In this document: piece after piece, positions 23,157-33,359 of the stretch
Position numbering within the stretch: position 1 is the first letter of the stretch
Layout: each line of letters starts with the position of its first letter
Assembly (NCBI RefSeq): GCF_001613935.1
Contig: NZ_LQCI01000052.1
Span: 456,530 to 520,529, forward strand
DNA from: Amycolatopsis regifaucium
Lineage (GTDB): Bacteria > Actinomycetota > Actinomycetes > Mycobacteriales > Pseudonocardiaceae
Length of the DNA: 64,000 nucleotides
Direction of reading: 5' to 3'
Made by a program: the position numbers and the translations under genes
The notes under the pieces: generated by a model
Told to the model about the DNA's origin: nothing
The model's input: the letters and a program-made list of their open reading frames with translations, nothing else
The model's database searches: none

Positions 23157-24458
23157 GTGACCAAGGACCCAGACCGGCGACGACTGACCATCGACCTGGT
23201 CTTCTACATGGGCTGCCTCGTCTTCGCCGCGGTGAACACGGCCGTCGCGGAATTCTACGGTTACCGCGTGTGGGCCAACTTCGCCGTAGCAGGTTACGGC
23301 CTCGCCGTGGTCCACACCGGCTGGCTGATGGTCGCCGCGCGGCGCGGCATCCGGCCCTCCGGCGCGCTCGGCTCGCGGTGGACGAGTATCGGCGCCATCG
23401 GCTTGTTCGCGATGATCCTTCCCTTGGGAATGCTCGTCATTCGCCGTCTGACCGGAGTGGACTGGTTGATCACGCCGGACTCCTGGGCCGCCCAGCCCGA
23501 GGTCTGGGTGATCGAACGGTCGGCGAAACTCCTGCTGGAGAACGGAACCCCATACGTCGACGTCACCGCGCTCGGTCGCGCGGCGGAAGTAAACGATTAC
23601 ACCCCTTACGGTCCGGTGATGACCGTCTTCGGCCTGCCACGCGCGCTGGTGGGCGGCGGACCGCTGGCCGACGCCCTCACCGACGCGCGCTGGATGTTCG
23701 CGCTGACCGCCGTCGCGTGCGTGCTGCTGACGTTGCGGCTGCTGAAGTGGCCGAAAGTCCCGGTAAGCGCCGCGCAACTCGCGCTCGCCTGCCCGCTGAC
23801 CGCGCTGACCTGGGCAGTCGCCGGGCCGGATCTGGCGATCGTCGGCCTGCTGATTCTCTCGTTCGCGCTGGCCTCGACCGGCCGCGCGCTCGCGTCGGGT
23901 CTGGTGCTGGCCTTGGTGATCAGCGCGAAGCTCATCGTCGCGCCCGCGGCTGTCGTGCTGGGTGTCCTGCTGCTCACGCGGCGTGGTCCGCGCGCACTGG
24001 GCGGATTCGCCGCGGCACTCGTGGTGACGACACTCGTCCTGCACTTACCGGTGTATCTCGTGGACCCGAAGGCCTTCGTCGAGCACGTCTTCCGGTTCCC
24101 GCTGGGAATGGGCGTGATCAAGTCACCGGCGGCGAGCCCGTTGCCCGGTCATCTCATCGCCTCGCTCGGCCCCGTCGGCACGGCGTTTTCCTTCGCCCTG
24201 CTCGGGATCGCGGCCGTCGCCATCCTGGTCTGGCTGGTCCGCCGTCCCCCCGCGACCGGGTCGGACGCGCTCTTGCGCACCGCCGTCGGGATCGGCGCGC
24301 TGATTCTGCTCACTCCGGCGACGAGGTACGGCTACCTGGTGTATCCGCTGGTCCTGCTCGGTGCCAGGCTGGCCTTCCCCGGCGGTGAAACCGATGAAAC
24401 AGCGGTCCCGGGGAAGGGAACTGCGCCCCCCGCGCAGCAGTCCGCTACTTCTTCGTGA
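23157..24458 (+). CDS. GT87/DUF2029-like polytopic membrane protein
   Basis: A 433-residue protein with about ten to eleven hydrophobic helices. It starts at GTG 23157. The first extracytoplasmic loop contains a long charged region (WVIERSAKLLLENGTPYVDV) and PYGPVMTVFGLPRAL, a pattern seen in polyprenyl-phosphate-dependent mannosyltransferases of the GT87/DUF2029 type. The C-terminus is a hydrophilic tail. Role is inferred as glycosyl transfer onto a cell-envelope lipid or glycan; the sugar is not predictable. It is divergent from the ABC exporter with 147 bp between starts. Confidence 0.7.
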   Translation: MTKDPDRRRLTIDLVFYMGCLVFAAVNTAVAEFYGYRVWANFAVAGYGLAVVHTGWLMVAARRGIRPSGALGSRWTSIGAIGLFAMILPLGMLVIRRLTGVDWLITPDSWAAQPEVWVIERSAKLLLENGTPYVDVTALGRAAEVNDYTPYGPVMTVFGLPRALVGGGPLADALTDARWMFALTAVACVLLTLRLLKWPKVPVSAAQLALACPLTALTWAVAGPDLAIVGLLILSFALASTGRALASGLVLALVISAKLIVAPAAVVLGVLLLTRRGPRALGGFAAALVVTTLVLHLPVYLVDPKAFVEHVFRFPLGMGVIKSPAASPLPGHLIASLGPVGTAFSFALLGIAAVAILVWLVRRPPATGSDALLRTAVGIGALILLTPATRYGYLVYPLVLLGARLAFPGGETDETAVPGKGTAPPAQQSATSS

Positions 24459-24668
24459 CTACTTCTTCTTGACCCTGGTGGCACCGCCACGACCACGCAG
24501 CTGGACGCCGGACTCCGAGAGAACCCGGTGCACGAACCCGTACGAGCGGCCCGTGGACTCCGCGAGAGCGCGGATGCTCGAGCCCTTCTCGTATTTCTTC
24601 TTCAGGTCAGCGGCCAGCTTGTCACGCGTGTTGCCGGTGATCCGCGCGCCTTTCTTGAGATCAGCCAC
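24459..24668 (-). CDS. Small helix-turn-helix DNA-binding protein (69 residues)
   Basis: The start GTG at 24668 is chosen from GGGAAGG 8 nt upstream; a longer frame exists but its extra residues look non-coding. The protein is very basic (ending in GRGGATRVKKK) and centres on a helix-turn-helix, SSIRALAESTGRSYGFVHRV. Proteins of this size and pattern are conserved across actinobacteria and are annotated only as HTH proteins. A nucleoid or global-regulator role is plausible given size and charge, but is inference. It lies just upstream of nothing on its strand; the convergent GT87-like gene ends 1 bp before its stop. Confidence 0.85.
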   Translation of the reverse strand: MADLKKGARITGNTRDKLAADLKKKYEKGSSIRALAESTGRSYGFVHRVLSESGVQLRGRGGATRVKKK

Positions 24669-24847
24669 GTCGATCGCCTTCCCGCCGAGAGTGTTCTGGG
24701 CCACATTAAGCGCCCCTGTCGCCGCAATGATCGAACACTGAGCGCCGGAATGCCAGACGACGAGCGCAAAACTGCTGAAACCGCGATCACATTGGGCCAT
24801 TTCAGTGGCCGGATGGCATCGATCAAGCACCCGAACGGACGCAGGCC

Positions 24848-26476
<1,629 letters not shown>

Positions 26477-26617
26477 GGGAACTCCCGGTAAAAGGGGTGG
26501 ATGAGCGGACAGCTTCGACTCGCCGGCCGACGGCCGGCGAGGAGCTACTCCAAGAGGATGTCCACGCGATCAGTGTACGGGCCGGTGTCGACCGGTTTTA
26601 TCCGACCGTGCCCGACG

Positions 26618-27286
26618 TCACGGCTCGCGCAGGGTGATCTCGACCGCGATGGCGCGTTCGGCGGCGTCGTCGAGCACCGCTCGACGCGGTTCGGCGATGT
26701 CGAGGACGCGCGGCTCCGCACGGGCGAACAACGGCGCCAACCGCCGGTCCTCGCGCAGCGTTTCCAATGCCCGGGCGTCACCGCCGAGCACGACTGCGTC
26801 CACTTCGGACAGTCGTGGCACGAGGACTTCGAACGCGTCCTCGGCGGCGGAACGGAGCGCGGTGCGCGCCTGCCCTTCCCGGCGGCGCGCGAAACGCTGT
26901 TGCGACCAGCCACCGGCCGCGGACCGGCCTTGCACGAGATGCCGATCGGTCCTGGACCGGACGATCACTCCCCCGCGCGCGATCCCGACGCTGTGCCCGC
27001 CACGACGGGCCAGCAGGAGCGCGATACTTCGCGGGATCAGCGCGTGCTCCACGAGCGGGCCGACGGCGAGACCTGCCACGGTTCCTTCGGCGTTCAGCGG
27101 TCCGAAGGGGACGGTCGCGACGGCGACGACGCCGTTGCCCGCGACGACCGTGACGGTGTCCGGCGCGAGTTCTGTCGAGCGGACACCGTCGTTGCGGACG
27201 GCGAAGCGGGCGTACCAGCCTTCGAGACGGTCCGGGGCGACCTCGACCGCCCGGCCACCGCCCGCCACCTGCCGCTCTTTCACCAT
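26618..27286 (-). CDS. acVLRF1 family peptidyl-tRNA hydrolase (eRF1/Vms1-like)
   Basis: A 222-residue protein of the actinobacterial clade of the VLRF1 (Vms1-like release factor) family. The diagnostic segment is GGWSQQRFARRREGQ at residues 125-139, containing the conserved Gln used by eukaryotic Vms1 to release nascent chains from stalled 60S particles. The N-terminal barrel reads WYARFAVRNDG and TVTVVAGNGVVAVATVPFGP; the C-terminus VDAVVLGGDARALETLREDR is eRF1 domain-like. The expected job is hydrolysis of peptidyl-tRNA on stalled ribosomes or large subunits. It lies 141 bp upstream of the ABC-F gene, same direction. Confidence 0.88.
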   Translation of the reverse strand: MVKERQVAGGGRAVEVAPDRLEGWYARFAVRNDGVRSTELAPDTVTVVAGNGVVAVATVPFGPLNAEGTVAGLAVGPLVEHALIPRSIALLLARRGGHSVGIARGGVIVRSRTDRHLVQGRSAAGGWSQQRFARRREGQARTALRSAAEDAFEVLVPRLSEVDAVVLGGDARALETLREDRRLAPLFARAEPRVLDIAEPRRAVLDDAAERAIAVEITLREP

Positions 27287-27311
27287 GTGCCCAACGTACG
27301 TGCCCGGCTTG

Positions 27312-27359
27312 GGTCGTGAGTGGCGATTCGGGTTCTAACCCGAATCGCCACTCACGACC
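27312..27359. repeat. Family C palindrome (perfect copy)
   Basis: Perfect 23-bp arms (GGTCGTGAGTGGCGATTCGG plus GTT) around CT. It lies upstream of the acVLRF1 gene and downstream of the protease gene on the same strand. Confidence 0.96.
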
Positions 27360-27420
27360 ACCTGTACCGACGCCGACCCGCACACTCCCCGACCCCCGCG
27401 CGTGAAGGCGACCAGGAGCT

Positions 27421-30340
27421 AGACCGGCTTGACCGGACCGCGGCCGACGGACTTGCCGACGCCCGCGGGCCGCTCGGCCGCGCCGGCCTGAACGAAACCG
27501 TTGATGTGCAAGGAAACCGAGCGGACCGATCCGGTATCACCACCGGCGGCGTCCATCGCGGTGAACGTCCACGTGCCGTCGGCGGCCACACCGGAGATCA
27601 GGCCGCCGAGAGCCTGCACCGGCTTGTAGGTCCCGGTGAACGGCGCGTTCGCCGCGGCCACCGAACTGAACGGAGCGGCCGCGGTGTCGGTGAAGACGAC
27701 CTGGCACAGGTTGTTGCCCGAGCCGCCGCCGCGCTGGAACAGCGTCGCCTTCGCACCCGAAGGCGAGGTCAATGTGCCGACCAGGTCACCGACGTAGGAG
27801 TGGTTGATGCCCACCGTCTCCGACTTCTCGTCAGTGCCGCACGTAGTCCCGTCGACCGAGAACGTCACCTTCGACGCGCGCCCGACACCGCTCACCGCGA
27901 TCGGCACGGTCACGCCGGTCGGGTCGCTGTCCGGGATCGCCACCGCGGCTCCGGCGTAGGCGAAGTTCCGCGTCACCGGCGACGGGGTGCCGACCGGCAG
28001 CGAGAACGTCGACGTGGTCGGCGAGAACGAACCCGCGAAGGTCACTCGCGCGTTCAGCACCACCGGCACCCCGAGTTCCTGCGTGGCGGGAACGGTGATG
28101 GTGAAGTCGTTGACGCCGGTCTGCCCGGGGCTGATCGTGCCGTACGACTTCGAGCGCGGCGCGACCGTGACACCGGGGGTCGGGCTGGTGAGCACCACGC
28201 TGGTCGACGTCGCGGTGCCGTCACCGCGATTGGTCACCGGCAGGGTCACCTTGGCGGTGTCACCCGGATCGAGCGCGGAACCACCGTCGGCCGGGGTGAC
28301 CGTCGGCTGCCCCGCCTGCGCGAGCGGCTGCGGGCTGGCGCCGGTGTAGGCGAGGACCTTGTCGGCGAGGATGACGCCGGCGCCGCTGGAGTTGTCGCGG
28401 CCCGGGGTCAGGATGTCGACGGCGGTGTCGACGAGCGCCTCACGCACCTCGGCCGGGGGCAGCCCCGGGTTGCCCGAGAGCACCAGTCCCGCGATCGCGG
28501 CGGCGTGCGGCGCGGCGGCCGACGTGCCGTAGAACGTGGTGAAACCGGAGACGCTGGTGGAGACGCCGTCGGCCGCGGTGATGTCCGGCTTGGCGCGGAC
28601 CTCACCCCCGGTCCCGGACACGTTTCCCGGGGTGATCGGCGTGCCGTCGGCCTGGTAGAACATCCGCCGCGGACCGTCCGAAGTGAACCGTTCGACCTTG
28701 GTGGTCGCACCGAAAGTTCCCGGGAACGGACCGGCCGGATTGGCCGGGTCGCCCGGTTCGAGCGCCCGCGGGAACGCCTTGGCCGCCGGGGCCGCCGCGA
28801 CGCTGAACGCGGCCCGCGCGGCCGAGTGCCCGACGGTCACGCCGGGGCTGGTGTAGGCCTTGAGGCCGTCGGCCGAATCGGAGAACCGGCCGCGCAACGC
28901 GGAAAGCGACAGGTAACGGCCTTCACCGGAGAACTTGACGATCGCCAGCCGCAGTCCGGTGCCGCCTGCCGCGGGCGTGTCCACTCGCTCGTACGGATCC
29001 TGGGTACCGGTCTGGTTGTCCTGGCTGAAGTCCACGACGTTGCCCGCCGCGTTCAGCAGGTACAGGTCGTAGTCGTTGTTCGAGGCGCCCAGCGGGTCCG
29101 ACCAGAACAACGTGACCGGCACGCGCGCCGAGGAGGCGTTCGAGATCGGCTCGAAGATCTGGTTGCCCGCGGGACCGGCGAAGTTGTGCGCGGTACCGGC
29201 GTACTTGCCGACGCTCTTGCCGGAGTCGACGAAGTCGCCTTCCCAGTGGCCCGAGGTGCCGTCGGCGACGTTGCCCTCGTTACCGGCCGAGGAGAAGTAG
29301 AGCGCGCCGTCCGCGGTCACGTCGTTCACGGCCTGGGCGATGATCCAGTCCTGGAACGGCGACTCCTTGAAGTACAGGACGTCGTCGACGATGACGTCGC
29401 AGCCCGCGTCGAACCGCAGTTTGCGGATGTTGTCGGCGAAACTGGCATCGGAGTTGAACGCGCTGGCGAAACCGAGCGACGCGTTCGGCGCGACATCGTG
29501 GATGATCTCGAGCATCGCGGTGCCCTCGTCGCCGTCGCCCTCCTGGCCGGGGATGACGTCGATGCCCGCCGGCAGTTCGCCGCGAGCCTGCGAGACAGCG
29601 AGTGAGTTGATGCCGTCGGACAGCGCGCAGATCTTGGTGCCGACGCCGGTGACGCCGAACTGCCGGCGCGCGGTGTCGGCGTTGTGCGCACGGTCCCCTT
29701 CACTGGTGATCGGCCCGGCGGCGGCACCGACCTGCCCCTTGGCCTCGACGGCCTTCTTCAGCTCACCCTCGATCCGGGCGGCCTTCTCTTCCTTGCTTTC
29801 CCGCTTCGCCTGCTGACCGGCGGGCTCGGCGAGCTGACGGGCGGTGAACGCCTCGTTGGCGGTTTCGACCTTCTTGACGTCCGCGCGGCCGGCGATCGCG
29901 GGGACCGCGTTCAGCGGAACCTCGGCGCGGACGCTGCCGTAGCGGGCCGAGACCGCGCGAATCCCCGCACCGGATTCACGCAGGCTCTTGAGGAGCTCGT
30001 CCGAGACCTGGCCACGGATGTCCACGAGTACGGTGCCGGCCGCGGAGACATTCGCCCCAGACCCCAGTGCGGGAACCGCGGAAGCCGACATCCGCTGTGC
30101 GCGGAGTTTCTGTTCGACGAGCAGCCGGCTGTCCACCTTGGACTCACCGGCGTGCTGGCTCTTCTTGATCGACTGCAGTGCCTCGATCTGCCGGACGGTG
30201 TTCTCCGAGAACGCGTCCGGGGACTGCCCGGTTTCCGCCGCCGCGACGGGCGGGCCGACCAGGCCCAGCGCGGTGACGATGGCCGCGGTGCCCGCGGCCA
30301 GGATCGTTCTTCTTCTCCTGCTAGAACGGGTTGGACGCAC
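27421..30340 (-). CDS. Secreted subtilase-like serine protease with the catalytic His replaced by Glu, C-terminal P-domain
   Basis: A 973-residue exported protein. GTG 30340 gives a signal peptide with RSSRRRRT and a hydrophobic core ending at VAAAETG. A propeptide runs to about residue 220. The catalytic domain has D242 (CALSDGIN), oxyanion Asn N354 (SSAGNEG) and nucleophile S607 (FYGTSAAAPHAAA). The segment that should contain the His box reads GDEGTAMLEIIHDVAPNA, with E272 at the His position. This is reminiscent of the Ser-Glu-Asp chemistry of sedolisins, on an S8-like frame. The C-terminal 300 residues are a CARDB-like beta domain and a proprotein-convertase P-domain. Probably an extracellular or wall-bound protease. 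Confidence 0.9.
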
Positions 30341-30490
30341 GTGCGCCTCCGATTCTTGGGCGCGTGCCCCGACTCACGCAGACCGACGCCGGCGATCACC
30401 GGCTGGATCAAGCTAAGTACCGAGCGTGCACCGGCGGCAGGAGCCGTTCGAGTGACTTCGGGAGGGCGTTCAGCGTAATGCCGGGAAGTC

Positions 30491-32068
30491 CTACAGCACG
30501 AACGAGTCCGACCAAGGCTGGGAAGCACGCCCGGACAAACCGTCCAAAAGCGTCACCGCCTGCTTGTCGGTCAGCGACGCCACGAAATCGACCACCGCGC
30601 GCCCCCGCGCCAGCCCTCGTACGGCGTCCGCACCGGTGACCGGTTCCCCGGTCGCCCCGATGAGCAGTTCCGGCGACGTCCGCGCGAGCGCGGAGAACTC
30701 CGCTTGCGCCAGTTCCACCAGATCGTGCAGCCGTCGCGGCAGCCGGTAGAACTCGTCGCGGTCGAGCAGCCACGCGTCGAGCGCGTCGACCAGCGTGGTC
30801 ACCAGGCTCGCCTGTCCGCGTTGGTGCAGCGCCAGTTCGGGACGCAGCAGCACGAACCGGCGATGCACGAACTTGAGCACCTGCACCTCGTGCCACTGCG
30901 CGGGCCGCAGCGTGAGATGCCCCGTCCGGGTCGAGGGCGACGGCACCACCTGCACGCCGTCGACGAGCCGCGCGGTCCATTTCGCGGAGAAGTCGGCGGT
31001 GGCCTGCTCGGCCTCGATGGAACCGTCGAACGCGGTGGCGAGCAGACCGTCGACGAGTTCGGCGCGGACACGGGCGACGGCGCTGGTGAAGGCGTCGTCG
31101 TCGACGATCCAGCCGTCCTTGGCGTGCATCCGGCGGCGCAGCCGTTCCAGCGAACGACCGGGCAGCCGCCGCTCGGCGGTCAGTGTCGCGTCGTCCAGCC
31201 CGGCGAGGTCGAGCGCGTGCTCGACCCAGCCGGTGAACTCGGCGGCGACCGGCGCGTGCTGCAGTACTCCGATCCGGTGGAAGTCCTGCAGGTCGTGGAT
31301 GGCGTAGGCGATGTCGTCGGCGGTGTCCATCACGGAAGCTTCGACGGTCTGCTGCCAGGGTTCGATCCGGCCGTCGAACGGCGCCCGTGCCTGGGCGAAG
31401 TCGTCGAGTTCGGTGCTGTAGGCGGAGAACTTGCTCGCGCCGGTGCCGGGGGCGTCGGCGGGCTCGGCCGCACCGCGCGGCTGGACCGCCATCGACGTCG
31501 GATGCGGGTCGGGCACGTGCAGCCTGGCCCACGGGTACTTCAGCACCGCGGCGCGCACGGCCGTGGTGAGGTCGAGCCCGGAAGCGGACGGGCCGCGGAC
31601 GTCGGTCGTGGTGATGATCCGGAACGACTGCGCGTTGCCCTCGAATCCGTCGGCGAGGCCGAACCGGTGCCGGGCGATGCGGTCCAGGGTCTGCTCGCCC
31701 AGGTGCCCGAACGGCGGATGCCCCAGGTCGTGCGCGAGCGCGGCGGCCTCGGCGACGTCCGGGTCGCAGCCGCCCAGTTTCGCGGCGAGTTCGGCGGAGT
31801 CGCTGGTGGCGTTGATCCGCTCGGCGATCGCCCGGGCGACCTGCGCGACCTTGAGGCTGTGGGTGAGCCGGTTGTGCAGCAGTCCGGCACCCCCGGCGCT
31901 GACCACCTGGGTCACTCCGCCGAGCCGGGCGAAGAACGGTGACGCCGCGATGCGGTCCCTGTCGATCCGGAACGGGCTCGTGGCGAGATCGCTGAACCCG
32001 GCGCTCGCGCTCTCCGGTTCGCGCCGCCACGTCCTGGGATCCGTCAGCCTCGGGTCCGTCTGTTCCAT
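30491..32068 (-). CDS. dgt: Deoxyguanosinetriphosphate triphosphohydrolase-like protein
   Basis: An HD-domain dNTPase of about 525 residues. Metal-binding motifs are HNRLTHSLKV and AHDLGHPPFGH (the HD pair), and the family signature GDPRxxxxL-like N-terminus reads MEQTDPRLTDPRTW. It hydrolyses dNTPs to deoxynucleoside and triphosphate, helping set dNTP pools and DNA fidelity. Actinobacterial members are often just upstream of dnaG, but that gene is not here. ATG 32068 or GTG 32077 may be the start. It is divergent from the lycopene cyclase gene (82 bp). Confidence 0.92.
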   Translation of the reverse strand: MEQTDPRLTDPRTWRREPESASAGFSDLATSPFRIDRDRIAASPFFARLGGVTQVVSAGGAGLLHNRLTHSLKVAQVARAIAERINATSDSAELAAKLGGCDPDVAEAAALAHDLGHPPFGHLGEQTLDRIARHRFGLADGFEGNAQSFRIITTTDVRGPSASGLDLTTAVRAAVLKYPWARLHVPDPHPTSMAVQPRGAAEPADAPGTGASKFSAYSTELDDFAQARAPFDGRIEPWQQTVEASVMDTADDIAYAIHDLQDFHRIGVLQHAPVAAEFTGWVEHALDLAGLDDATLTAERRLPGRSLERLRRRMHAKDGWIVDDDAFTSAVARVRAELVDGLLATAFDGSIEAEQATADFSAKWTARLVDGVQVVPSPSTRTGHLTLRPAQWHEVQVLKFVHRRFVLLRPELALHQRGQASLVTTLVDALDAWLLDRDEFYRLPRRLHDLVELAQAEFSALARTSPELLIGATGEPVTGADAVRGLARGRAVVDFVASLTDKQAVTLLDGLSGRASQPWSDSFVL

Positions 32069-32150
32069 GCGTGACACCGTATCCGTCGCGGCGGCATGAT
32101 GAGTTGCCTACGGACGGAAATCCGAAAGCGCGCTTTGAGACACTGCCCAG

Positions 32151-33287
32151 GTGGCGGACGTGGTGATCGCGGGCGGCGGCCCGGCGGGACGCGCGCTGGC
32201 GCGTGCCTGCGCGCGACGCGGCCTGGCGACGGTCCTGATCGACCCCGCGCCGGAGCGGCGCTGGCGGGCGACTTATGGGCTGTGGGCCGACGAACTGCCC
32301 TCCCTGCCCGAAAGCGCCGTCGCCTGTGCGCCTTCGACGACGCTCGCCTTCGGCACCGGACCGCACATCCTCGAACGGCAGTACGTCGTGCTGGACAACG
32401 CCGGTCTGCGGACGTGGCTGACCGGTGGCTACGACGTCGTCCGGGGGACGGTGTCCGGTGTGGACCACGGCGGTCTGGGTTCGTCGGTGCGGCTGGAGGA
32501 CGGCCGGGTCCTCGCGGCGGGCCTGTACTTCGACGCCTCCGGAGCCCGGCTCCGGGGAAACCGGTACGAACAGACGGCGTTCGGCGTCGTCCTCCCCGCC
32601 GAGGAGGCGCTGCGGCTGGTGGACAGCCCCGGCACGGCCGTGTTCATGGACTGGCGGGAGACCGGGTCCGGTTTCCTGTACGTGCTGCCGCTCGGCGACG
32701 GCACCGTCCTGGTCGAGGAGACCTCGCTGGCCCGCAAACCCGGCCTGCCGCCGGAGCTCCTGGCGGCGCGGCTGCGGACCCGCCTGGCGGCCGTCGGGCT
32801 GACGTCACGCGGGCGCGAGGAACGCGTCCGGATCGTGCTCGACGTGCCGTCGCCCCGGCGCGGCCGGACGGTGCCGTTCGGCGCCGCCGGCGGACTGGTG
32901 CATCCGGCGACCGGATACAGCGTCGCGACCTCGGTACGGCTCGCGGATCCGGTCGCCGACGCCGTCGCCCGCGCGTGGGAGCGAGGGCCCGCCGCGGCCG
33001 CGTCGGCCGCTCACCGGGTGCTCTGGCCGTCCTCCGCCCGAACCGTCCACAGTCTGCGGCTGCACGGCCTGCGCAGCCTGTGCGGGATGCCGTCCGAGCT
33101 GCTCCCGGTGTTCTTCGAGCTGTTCTTCTCACTCCCAGTCGAGCTTCAGCGGGCGTTCACGTCGGGTCGCGAAGACCTGCCGGGTACCACCGAAGCGATG
33201 ACGGCACTTTTCCGGATGGCGCCATGGTCAGTGAGAAAACACCTGATCGGGTGGCATGGGCTCCGGGGATTGCTCCGTTCTGGGTAA
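32151..33287 (+). CDS. Lycopene cyclase family protein (CrtL/CrtY type)
   Basis: A 378-residue flavoprotein from GTG 32151. It starts with the dinucleotide-binding fold VVIAGGGPAGRALARACARR and the lycopene cyclase pattern continues (ERRWRATYGLWADEL; RQYVVLDNAGL). FxEET-like VEETSLA and GGLVHPATGYSVA in the second half are hallmarks of beta-cyclases, which convert lycopene ends to beta-ionone rings. No other carotenoid gene (crtE, crtB, crtI) is in this window, so the pathway must be completed elsewhere, or this cyclase acts on another polyene. Confidence 0.88.
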   Translation: MADVVIAGGGPAGRALARACARRGLATVLIDPAPERRWRATYGLWADELPSLPESAVACAPSTTLAFGTGPHILERQYVVLDNAGLRTWLTGGYDVVRGTVSGVDHGGLGSSVRLEDGRVLAAGLYFDASGARLRGNRYEQTAFGVVLPAEEALRLVDSPGTAVFMDWRETGSGFLYVLPLGDGTVLVEETSLARKPGLPPELLAARLRTRLAAVGLTSRGREERVRIVLDVPSPRRGRTVPFGAAGGLVHPATGYSVATSVRLADPVADAVARAWERGPAAAASAAHRVLWPSSARTVHSLRLHGLRSLCGMPSELLPVFFELFFSLPVELQRAFTSGREDLPGTTEAMTALFRMAPWSVRKHLIGWHGLRGLLRSG

Positions 33288-33314
33288 CCCGGGTGCCTTC
33301 CCGATGAACATCAG

Positions 33315-33346
33315 TTGACACGTGTTTCGTTTCGGCCCGTTACCAG
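33315..33346 (+). promoter_or_regulatory. Weak promoter-like sequence before the EAL-CBS-GGDEF gene
   Basis: TTGACA at 33315-33320 followed after about 19-20 bp by TTACCA. The -10 is poor and the spacing long, so this is only a candidate. It argues against the TTG at 33315 as start codon. Confidence 0.3.
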
Positions 33347-33359
33347 CGAATATGCGCTT

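Noticed and set aside
21144..24044. Very long reading frame of the ABC exporter (966 codons)
   Set aside because: Everything upstream of 23009 lies opposite the GT87-like gene and reads as Gln/Arg/His-rich shadow; the true start has a Shine-Dalgarno sequence and the expected N-terminus.
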